From: Cupriavidus oxalaticus
Lineage (GTDB): Bacteria; Pseudomonadota; Gammaproteobacteria; Burkholderiales; Burkholderiaceae
NCBI RefSeq assembly: GCF_004768545.1
Contig: NZ_CP038636.1
Location: 434,001 to 498,000 of the forward strand
DNA: 64,000 nt
Direction: 5' to 3'
Shown here: positions 53,788 to 62,131 of the stretch, piece by piece
How positions within the stretch are numbered: position 1 is the stretch's first letter
Layout of the letters: the number at the start of each line of letters is the position of its first letter
Made by a program: the position numbers and the translations under genes
The notes under the pieces: model-generated
What the model was told of the DNA's origin: nothing
The model's input: only the letters and a program-made list of their open reading frames with translations
Database searches by the model: none

Positions 53788-56760
53788 ATGGCCACCGTCG
53801 AGCGTACCGCCTACCCGCGTTTCCCAAAGGTCTTTTCCCTCAAGGAATTGCGGGCCTGCTACACCCCAAGCGCGGAAGAGTTGGACTGGGCGACGCGGTC
53901 CACACGCGGGCTAGAATCGCGACTTGGTCTGCTGGTGCTCCTGAAGGTCTTTCAGCAGCTACACCACTTCCCGAACCTTGACACGATTCCTGCCAGCGTG
54001 CCGGAACTGGTGCGCATCAGCGCCGGCCTGAACCCAGGTACGAAGTTTGGCTACGACCGAAAGGTGTCGCCGACCTTGTTCCGACACTACACGGCGGTGC
54101 GAGAGTTCCTTGGCATCCAGGCCTACCTCGGCACCGATGCCAACGAGGTCACTATCCGCGCTGCGCGCGACGCCGCCGAAACGATGGACCAGCCGGTTGA
54201 CATCATCAACGCCACGATCGATGCGCTGGTCCTGCGTCAGATCGAACTGCCATCCTTCTCCACGTTAGATGCCATCGTCGAGCAGGTCCACGCTCGCACG
54301 CAAACGGCCCTGTTTCGCCGCATCAGACGACGCCTGTCCGAGGACGAGCAGCACCGGCTTGACCGGTTGCTGACCCGAGACCTAGCAAGCCGTCAGACCG
54401 CTTATCACAACATCAAGCGCCACGCGCTGCGTCCCTCGCGCAAGCACCTGACTCTGCTGATCGAGCATCTAACCTGGCTGGACACCATCGGAGACTTTTC
54501 CAAGACCGTGGCAGGCGTGCCGGCTTCCAAGCTGCGGTCCTTGGCGAGCCAGGCCATGAGCCTGGACGCGGCCAATCTCAAGGAGCTCTTGCCGGAGAAG
54601 CGCTATACGCTGATGGTGGCGCTCCTCAATCAAATGCGGGTACGGGTGCGGGACGATCTCGCCGAAATGTTTATCCGGCGCATGAGCGCCATCCACAAGC
54701 GGGCACGGGAGGAGTTGGAGCAAATCCAGTCCCGCCGGCGCGCGCAAATGGAAAAGCTCGTCGCGCTGCTCGACGGCGTGGTCGAGATCGTCGCCGAGGG
54801 CGAGGACGATGCTCAGATCGGCGTAGAGGTAAGGCGCCTTCTTGCCCCCTCAGGCGATTTGGAGCCTCTACGCGAGAGCTGCGCCGAGGTCCGCGCCTTC
54901 AGCGGGAACAACTACTTGCCCCTTTTGTGGCGGCATTTTCGCCCGCACCGCTCGGTAATGTTGCGCCTAGCCGAAGTGCTGAAGTGGCAGTCAACCAGCC
55001 AGTCGTGCACCCTGCTGGCCGCACTGGCAGTCGTGTTGCAGAATGCGGCCCTGCACCGTGAATGGTTTGCCGCCGACGTCGATCTGAGCTTCGCCTCGGA
55101 GCGCTGGCGCAAGCTCGTACATCGCTCTGACAATCTGGGGCCTGGCATCAATCGGCGCTATCTGGAGCTCTGCGTGCTTTCGCATATGGTCGGCGAACTG
55201 CGCTCTGGCGACCTCTGCGTCGTCGGCTCTGACGCGTTTGCCGACTACCGGCTGCATCTGTTGCCCTGGCGTGAATGCGAGCGCCGCCTCCCTGACTACT
55301 GCGCCAAGCTGGAGATGCCCACCAACGCGCAGGATTTCGTTGCTCACCTACGTCAGTGGTTGGCCGCGACGGCACAGAACCTGGACGATAGTTTTCCGGA
55401 TAAGCGTCAGCACGTCACCATTGGCCGCAACGGCGAACCGGTACTACGCCGGACCGTCGCCAAGGAAATCCCCGCCAGCGCGCTTGCGCTTCAGCAGACG
55501 CTGATCCGCCACATGCCGAACCGCAACCTGCTGGATGTCCTGGCCAACATCGAGCATTGGACCCACTTCACGCGCCACTTCGGCCCGCTTTCAGGCAGCG
55601 ATCCCAAGATCCGCCATGCAGCCGACCGCTACTTGCTGACGATCTTCGCGATGGGCTGCAATCTCGGACGCAAGCAGCTCGCCACATGGGCGAACGGGTG
55701 ACACCGCACATGATGTCGTTCGTCAATCGGCGGCATATGAGTCTCGAACGGCTTGAAACCGCGCAGCGCGAACTGATCGAGTTGTATCTCCAACTCGACC
55801 TGCCCAAGCATTGGGGGGACGGTAAGACCGTGGCGGCTGACGGCACGCAATACGACTTCTACGACAATAACCTTCTCACGGGCTACCACTTCCGCTACCG
55901 CAAGAAGGGCGCGGTGGCCTACCGGCATGTTGCAGACCACTACATCGCCGTATTCCGACACTTCATCCCGCCCGGCGTGTGGGAGGCTGTCTACGTTATC
56001 GAGGGCTTGCTCAAGGCAGGCTTGAGGCGTGGAGGCAGACACGGTGCATGCCGACACCCAGGGCCAGTCAGCTGCCGTTTTTGCCTTTACCTACCTGCTT
56101 GGCATCAACCTGATGCCGCGGATTCGTAATTGGCAGGATCTGAAACTTTACCGAGCCGATCCCACCTCCAAGTATCGTCATATTGAGCGCCTTTTCTCGG
56201 GCGTGGTGGATTGGGACCTGATCACTCTTCACTGGCAGGACCTGATGCAGGTCGCATTGTCGATCCAGGCCGGAACCATATCCTCTCCCCTACTGCTGCG
56301 CCGCTTGGGATCGGATAGTCGCAAGAATCGCCTCCTGCTGGCCGCCCAGGAACTCGGTAAGGTTGTCCGCACCGTGTTTCTGCTGGAATGGATCGGTAGC
56401 CGCGAACTGCGCCAGGAAATCACAGCGACGACCAACAAGATCGAGTCCTACAATGGCTTTGCCAAGTGGTTCTCGTTCGGCGGCGATGAGCAGCAAAAGC
56501 GATTGCGCTACAACGATCTGATCGCCTCCGCAGTGATCCTTCAGAACACCGCCGACATGATGCAGGCGCTTCGTGCCATGGAGAAGGACGGTATCAAGGT
56601 CGACGTGGACGACATCGGCTTCCTCAGCCCATATCTCACCAGCAACATCAAGCGCTTTGGCGACTACAAGCTAAACCTTGAGCGGACTCCGGAGGCCTGG
56701 ATCCACGACAGTCTTTTCGCTGCCCCCGCATTCTCCGTTCGGAAACCACGCCATGCCTAA
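53788..56760 (+). pseudogene. tnpA: Tn3-family transposase TnpA, two frameshifts
   Basis: Family sequence is continuous over three frame segments: from ATG 53788 to about 55665 (DUF4158 N-terminus, then GMGCNLG-type block), a second frame to about 56030 (QAARHMGERVTPHMMSFVNR, DGTQYDFYDNNLLTGYHFRY with a catalytic Asp), and a third to 56760 (VHADTQGQSAAVFAFTYLLG, MPRIRNWQDLKLYR, NKIESYNGFAKWFSFGG with the catalytic Glu). Joined, it is about 990 residues, the normal TnpA length. Two short indels break it, near 55665 and near 56030. Confidence 0.85.
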
Positions 56761-56876
56761 CACCCAGACCCCTTATGGCCCGGTTGACACCGATGCCTTG
56801 CATCGCCTGCAGGACAGTTTCGACACCCGCGAGATCCTGCGCATTGTGGACCTCGTCGATACGATACGAACCCGAG
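56753..56876 (+). pseudogene. Truncated ORF overlapping the tnpA end
   Basis: ATG 56753 overlaps the tnpA stop by 8 bases. About 41 residues look coding (PYGPVDTDALHRLQDSFDTR, EILRIVDLVDTI) before the junction at 56877. Probably a Tn3 passenger gene; no family assigned. Confidence 0.4.
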
Positions 56877-57185
56877 TCAGTGAGCCAGCAGGTATTCAGC
56901 GAGGGACTTCAGGTAGCGGATCTTGTCCAGCGTTTCAGCGAGGTTCTTGGGGCCGTTGCGTCTGGAAGGCGCCTTGATCCACTCGAGGTGCGTTGCAGAG
57001 TCGTCAGCCCGTGGACTGCGGACGGATTCCATGCATTGCTGCAGCGTGGCCGCCGACACTGCGCGGTTGACCGCTGCGAGCATTTGCGCCTCGTAGCTGG
57101 AAAATGCATGCCGTGCCAAGTTGGTGATCTGGAAGCGGGCAGGCAACTCTTCCCTGCCAACGTAGCGATACGCAAATGCCGACAT
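56877..57185 (-). pseudogene. Second Tn3-type transposase N-terminal fragment
   Basis: From ATG 57185 the minus strand reads SAFAYRYVGREELPARFQIT and then SYEAQMLAAVNRAVSAATL, DDSATHLEWIKAPSRRNGPK and NLAETLDKIRYLKSL, which fits the DUF4158-type N-terminal part of a Tn3 transposase. It stops at the junction with the other Tn3 element. It is a different transposase from the one at 53788-56760. Confidence 0.5.
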
Positions 57186-57348
57186 CTGCACTTTTTGGGG
57201 TGTCGTTCGGGTCAAAACTGTACGACAAGCGCTCGGATGGCCGCAATAACGTAATGGGCTGCAACGCCACGCCAACAGGGGACTCGGGGCTGATTGTGAA
57301 AACCGTATCAATCGGCAAGAAAAGGACGATTACCCCGCATTAGGCGTG

Positions 57349-57602
57349 TCAACCGTCGCGACACTCGAGATGCGCGACCTCAAGGGCCTCGCTGGCACGG
57401 ATCCCCTGCCGGAGTACACCAGCCTGATGGACAACCTTGTCCTCCTGCGGCAAGCGGGTCTGCATGGTGAACTGCGAAGGTTTATTGGCGTCGTCAAAAT
57501 GCGTGATAGCGCCTTTGATACGGCCTTCCACGACGTCACAATCGGTCCGGGAGGATTGCAGGTCGCGAACCGGTTGATCATGCCAGGAGATGCGGGCGAC
57601 CG
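57349..57602 (+). pseudogene. KaiC-like RecA-superfamily ATPase, C-terminal relic
   Basis: The frame reads SLMDNLVLLRQAGLHGELRR, then FIGVVKMRDSAFDTAFHDVT and IGPGGLQVANRL, the last strands of a KaiC/GvpD-type ATPase domain. Walker motifs and the first domain are missing. Confidence 0.55.
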
Positions 57603-57743
57603 AGAGCCGCAACCGCAAGCGCTATCTAAGTCCCAAAGTGGTGCCGTTTACTTTTATGTATGTTTGGCGACGTGGGAAATAGTAAAAAGATGCACGCAAC
57701 GGGTTAGTTATTGACCGACCTAACCTCTCTGCTACGTGTTCGA

Positions 57744-57893
57744 CTACTTGAGGACGTAGGCGAGGCGCTTCCACCAGTATCGAAGCGAGTACTTCGCCTT
57801 GTAGGGCGCCGGCCTTTGTCGGATTCCCACTGTAATGATGTAAGCATACAGCGCAATCAACACTACAAGGAGGGCGAGCACCAAAATGATCAT
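57744..57893 (-). CDS. 49-residue single-pass membrane protein
   Basis: Read on the minus strand from ATG 57893, with GAGG seven bases before it. One long hydrophobic helix at residues 1-22 (ILVLALLVVLIALYAYII) is followed by a basic, Tyr/Trp-rich cytoplasmic tail (KYSLRYWWKRLAYVLK). Too short for usual ORF cut-offs. No family recognised. Confidence 0.55.
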   Translation of the reverse strand: MIILVLALLVVLIALYAYIITVGIRQRPAPYKAKYSLRYWWKRLAYVLK

Positions 57894-58112
57894 GGAATCC
57901 TCGTTTCAAAGTGAATAATCCAATCCATTGCAAGTCCTCTCAGAGGTGGATGGATCAGGACGCCCCGCTGCGACAACGAACGATTGAATCGCGTACCACA
58001 TTGCCCAAAGCAGGACTGATTGGGGTGGGGAACTGTTGCTCAGCTTGAATCGACACGTCGCATGCCTAGATCGTGAACGGCTTGGCATGTCTGCCCCGCG
58101 ACCGGCTGCGGT

Positions 58113-58349
58113 TCACTCATCCGCTTCGAGAATCATGTCCACAGAGTCCCTTCCTGCCAGCTCGGCCACGAGGTAAGCCCAACGTCGAGAGTATGGCCCG
58201 CCAAAGACTTCAATTCGCTTACCAAAGGCAGCGATGCCTGGCGAACTCATTGGTTCCTCGACCTGAAACCAGACGTCGAACATGTCTTTGGATGCCATAT
58301 TGAGTTCGACATGGATGTTGAACCCACGATATTCCGTCACCCGTTCCAT
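58113..58349 (-). CDS. Hypothetical protein
   Basis: 78 residues from ATG 58349 with a G-rich ribosome site (GGGGGGCG). The open frame runs further upstream but the chosen start fits best. It begins MERVTEYRGFNIHVELN and is a compact alpha/beta protein with an acidic end (SVDMILEADE). No family named. Confidence 0.6.
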   Translation of the reverse strand: MERVTEYRGFNIHVELNMASKDMFDVWFQVEEPMSSPGIAAFGKRIEVFGGPYSRRWAYLVAELAGRDSVDMILEADE

Positions 58350-58600
58350 AGTCGCCCCCCATCTTCGGGTAAGTTTTCTCAACGAGGTGTCCATCGACTT
58401 TCCCGCATCAAAGGGGGGCTCTTCCCATGTTTGGGTAGCCCAGTGCACCGTTCCCGTTCCTATCGTCATCCCGAGGGAATCCATTGAGAGAGTGACAACT
58501 CGCGGATGGGCGCGCGCCAGGCGCCCACCTCGCTGCTTCTAAGCGTTATTTAGAATGATGATTAAAATCGCGAATCGTCAATCCTATTACGGTTGGTGAT

Positions 58601-58858
58601 TTACGCTCCGTCGGAAAACAAATCGCGTCTATCCGTGACTTTTGCACCATCGGTGAACACATCGCGGCCTTCCGTGACTCTCGCACCATCGGAGTAGACG
58701 TCAAACTTCGTGGTTTTCCCTCCATCTGTATAGGGGTCACGCGTCCCCATTGTGCCGGCGCCATCAGTATAGACATCGCGCATACCCGTCCTGGAGTATG
58801 CCGCCCCAGCGCCAAGCGCGGTGCCCATCACAGCGATTAATAAGATGCTTCGCACCAT
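58601..58858 (-). CDS. Exported protein with five D-x-Y/F-x-D-G repeats
   Basis: 85 residues from ATG 58858 (a second ATG three codons earlier sits too close to the AAGGA site). A signal peptide of about 22 residues (ILLIAVMGTALGAGAAYS) is followed by five imperfect 11-13-residue repeats: RDVYTDGAG, RDPYTDGGK, FDVYSDGAR, RDVFTDGAK, RDLFSDGA. The D-x-[YF]-[TS]-D-G-[AG] unit could bind Ca2+ or another cation. Periplasmic or secreted. Family unknown to me. Confidence 0.65.
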   Translation of the reverse strand: MVRSILLIAVMGTALGAGAAYSRTGMRDVYTDGAGTMGTRDPYTDGGKTTKFDVYSDGARVTEGRDVFTDGAKVTDRRDLFSDGA

Positions 58859-59073
58859 ATTCCACATCCTTCAGGTGGTTATTCGTCCCCGGCTCGTAAG
58901 AATTACCCGGTAGCAATTTATGTTGATTTGTGTCCAGCGCATTCGCCTCCCACCATATTCATCTCGCGATGGAATCGTCAAAATTCCTGGAGATAATTCG
59001 GGCTGCTCCTTCTTTCAGGCAGGGCAACGTAGAGTTGCGGAACCGTATCGGCATCGTGGATCCGGCGCTGCAA

Positions 59074-59592
59074 TCATAGCCACCTGAGATTCGGCATCAG
59101 GTCACTATGACCGTCGATCCCTACGCCGCCCAGTTCGTTGATGATCTGCTTCACGACTTCCTTCGATTGCGAATCGCAGCCGGCAATCATCAGCAACTCA
59201 CCCGGTTCTGCTTGCGCATTGTGCCGCCTCAGCCCAAGGCGCCCGATCTTGCCGCCCACCAATCCGCCGATCCACCAGCCGACCATCGCGCTAAGCACGA
59301 CAGCACCAACATACGCCACGGCGGTGGCGCCGGCGCCGACGGAGGTTCCGTAGCTGAAGATTACCAGCGCGCCGACGATCCCGCCGACGAAAATCCCTGT
59401 AATCGCCGCCTCCTCGCAGTATGTAGTCTGGCTGACGTCAATCGTCGGCAATCCGTCGACTGGCTGGTTGTCGGGATGGCCAAACCATGGCCCTGCCACG
59501 CGTGCTGGGGTGCGCGCCAACTCGCCTAATCGCGTTTGGGCTAATTGTGCCGAGGCGGCGTCTTTTAGTTTGAAATACAGCAGCGTACGCAT
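59074..59592 (-). CDS. Membrane protein with glycine-zipper helices
   Basis: 172 residues from ATG 59592 with GAGG upstream. A soluble N-terminal 65 residues precede two Gly/Ala-rich membrane helices (IFVGGIVGALVIFSYG and VGAVVLSAMVGWWIGGLVGG), then a soluble C-terminal tail. The plan resembles DUF1269/glycine-zipper stress proteins that permute membranes, but I cannot assign it firmly. Confidence 0.65.
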   Translation of the reverse strand: MRTLLYFKLKDAASAQLAQTRLGELARTPARVAGPWFGHPDNQPVDGLPTIDVSQTTYCEEAAITGIFVGGIVGALVIFSYGTSVGAGATAVAYVGAVVLSAMVGWWIGGLVGGKIGRLGLRRHNAQAEPGELLMIAGCDSQSKEVVKQIINELGGVGIDGHSDLMPNLRWL

Positions 59593-60486
59593 AACGTTAC
59601 CTCATGCGATCTCATTTCCCTCTTCCGGCGAGCCGGAGGATGGTTGCTTGATGACTGCGGCCCATGCTCCGGAGTACCTTGGCATTGGGGCAGGATGTTG
59701 ACCGCAGGTTTGGCCAACCTTCGTTGACAGCGCGATCCCAGTCAATTGTCAGTGTGATTTCCGCATGGCATCGGGTTGCCCCCACTCGTATGAATCCAAA
59801 TCGATGGATGTTTCCCTTCGCGGGCTGGCCGATCCGGCCGTCGGGCAACAGAGCTTGGTGTGCAGGGGGCGAACTCGGTAGCTGATCATTGCAGAGGTAT
59901 TAGGCATGTTTGTCCTGTGTTGATCACCCGGCTGGCAAAGTGCCGATAGTTGTAACGACGCGTCGCCGGTGTTGGCCCCGATCTTCCATCGCGAACGGGT
60001 CATCTTTTCCACCCGTATCGCGTTGCCAAGGACCATTACGGCATTTTCGTCACGATGAGAGTACGACTTTGCCAACCGGAAACGCGGAAGAGCAGCAATC
60101 AAGGTGGGAGCCAACGTTGCGCTCGGCCTGGCAGAGAAAAATCTCGCTCGCCAGATATCGATTGCATCGATATTTGCGAAAAACCGGCTTACTGAGTGAT
60201 GGGCGACTGGACGAAACAATTGTCGCCGCGTTGGCATGTCGCATGAATTTTCCTGGGATCCCCATGAGTGACTTCAGGAGTCACCAGTCCTAAGACGTCG
60301 TCGAGGGGGAAGGCCCGGAAACGAGTGATTGGCGGAGCAAAAGCGCTTAGCTTTCGGGACGCGTCAACTTGCAGTATAGGGGGCGATGCACGATGTCCCT
60401 AACCCCCTTACAACTTGGCCACGCAGGTGTCGCGCACCTGACAGCCAAGAGTCAATGTGGGACAACGACCAATAGAACGTGTGAGG
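59593..60486. other. Long intergenic stretch without supported genes
   Basis: Several frames cross (59749-60237 minus, 59910-60293 plus) but none has a ribosome site, family motif or consistent codon use. Nothing firm is seen. Confidence 0.35.
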
Positions 60487-61241
60487 TTAGTCGCCCCGAA
60501 ACGCCTGCTTCAGTAACGTCGATTGCTTATACTGATCGAGTGCGCGAATCCGTTCGACGAATCCGGCACCGTCAAGTAATTGAATGCCGGCCCGCTCTGC
60601 AGACTCCTGCACCGGCCGCCCGACATAGCCAGACAACGACCAAAAAACGCCTCGACGCACCTTGTGTTCGTGCATGACGCCGGCAAGTGCGCGGACCTGT
60701 TCCACCTTCACCGGCTTACTCCATGCTTTGCATTGGACCACGGCCACGGGAATATCCAGGCCAGCCTTGTACAAAGTAGCATCGATGCCGCCATCGGGCC
60801 CATGGGGACTGCTTGAGGGCATCCAGCGTCCAGCTATTGATTTCTGGCTTCTCCGGTACGGGTACCGTCCGCGCTGGCGGGCCAACGGCCTCCTTTGACT
60901 TGGCGGATTCACTGGAGGACCGGGGTGACTTGGGCGGCGAGGACGGTCGGCTCGTGCGGAAGCGCCGAGCCCTCTTCGGGACTTCTTGCTTGCTGGTCCC
61001 TGCCCTACCTCGCGCGCGGATGTATGGACAGCACACCCAGGAAGCCGAACATGGCGGCGGGAACCCAGGCTAACGACTGGCTTAACACGGAAATGCCCGT
61101 CAGCAACGGACTCGCCGCGAATATCGCTGGGACGACCCCGCGCAACACAATGTAGGCACCCACGGCCAGCACTGCAGATGCCCACCACGGCGCATCCATC
61201 AACACCTCGCTAAGCGAGGGCTCCTTTCTCCTGCGACCCAT
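60487..61241 (-). pseudogene. Mrr-type restriction endonuclease, frameshifted and internally deleted
   Basis: From ATG 61241 a basic start and two membrane helices (WWASAVLAVGAYIVLRGVV, LSQSLAWVPAAMFGFLGVL) are seen. After IHPRAR the frame changes; a Ser/Pro/Lys linker leads to WTLDALK in the second frame, then a third frame gives GPDGGIDATLYKAGLD and VVQCKAWSKPVK, the D-x(n)-Q-x-K catalytic core of Mrr-type nucleases. The W-x2-FE helix expected between LDALK and GPDGG is missing. So a membrane-anchored restriction enzyme is now broken in at least two places. Confidence 0.75.
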
Positions 61242-61461
61242 TTCTCTACCTGTTATTGTTCTTCATCTCATGCGGCGGCATCCCGCCATCGGCAAATCTA
61301 CCCGATCTGATATACATGGCGGGTTGCAACAGGCCAACACCCCACCGACTACGGGTGGCCGAGCAGCCGGTCTATACCCTGGTGACTTCACGGATTTCGC
61401 CATAGTTTCGCTTGACGTCATCCCTTAAACTGGATCCTTCGCGCAACACCAGACGGAAACC

Positions 61462-62037
61462 ATGAGAAAAGCAGGTCGGGTCAAGACGTGGCATGCAGAC
61501 AAGGGCTTTGGCTTTATCGACGTCCACGCGGACACGAAAGATGTGTTCTTTCACATCACCGCCCTGCAAACGCGCGCCGTGACGCCGACGCCTGGCGACC
61601 GCGTGAGTTTCGAGCTCGGCAAAGGGCGGGACGGCCGGATACAAGCCTTGAACGTTGCCATCGTCGGTGCACCGAAGGCGCGGTCCGACGCGAGCCCTTG
61701 GCCGGTGCTCGCCGGTCTGGCAGCCTTGGGGCTCATCGCCGGCGGCGCCCTGGTGGGTTATTTCCCGCGCCAGGCCGGCATGGTCAGCCTCCCGGCCAGC
61801 CTCATCACGTTCTTCGCTTATGCAGACGACAAGACGCGGGCCGCCCGGAATACGTGGCGCACGCCTGAGACCACCCTGCACCTCCTCGCGCTCTGCGGCG
61901 GCTGGCCGGGCGCGCTTGCCGCCCAGCACCTGCTCCGACACAAGAACCGGAAGCGGGCGTTTCAGGTGACGTTCTGGGGCACGGTCGCGTTGAACGTTGG
62001 CGCCATGGTGCTTTGGCAATCCGTCATGGCGGCCTGA
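61462..62037 (+). CDS. Cold-shock domain plus DUF1294 membrane protein
   Basis: 191 residues from ATG 61462. The N-terminal cold-shock domain has the RNA-binding motifs KGFGFI and DVFFH (residues 14-35). The C-terminal part is DUF1294, with about four membrane helices (VLAGLAALGLIAGGALVGYF, ITFFAYADDKTRA, LLALCGGWPGALAAQ, LNVGAMVLWQ). Such fusions are common in proteobacteria; the DUF1294 role is unknown. It is convergent with the large gene downstream. Confidence 0.88.
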   Translation: MRKAGRVKTWHADKGFGFIDVHADTKDVFFHITALQTRAVTPTPGDRVSFELGKGRDGRIQALNVAIVGAPKARSDASPWPVLAGLAALGLIAGGALVGYFPRQAGMVSLPASLITFFAYADDKTRAARNTWRTPETTLHLLALCGGWPGALAAQHLLRHKNRKRAFQVTFWGTVALNVGAMVLWQSVMAA

Positions 62038-62131
62038 GTAAGCCGAAGGCGGCCACATAGAAGTGAAAAAGCTGCGGGACTGTGGCGCACAATTAGGATG
62101 GCCGTCGCCACCCACTTCGGCAGTCTTTCGC

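Larger units (their letters stand above)
53685..56876 (+). mobile_element. Tn3-family transposon remnant
   Basis: The left end may be the 41 bp at 53685-53725, which begins GGGTTATATGACAG and ends AAATAAG, a Tn3-like terminal repeat. It carries tnpA and the start of one more gene. At 56877 the sequence switches to an unrelated, opposite-strand Tn3 fragment, so the right half, any resolvase and the right repeat are missing. Confidence 0.6.
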
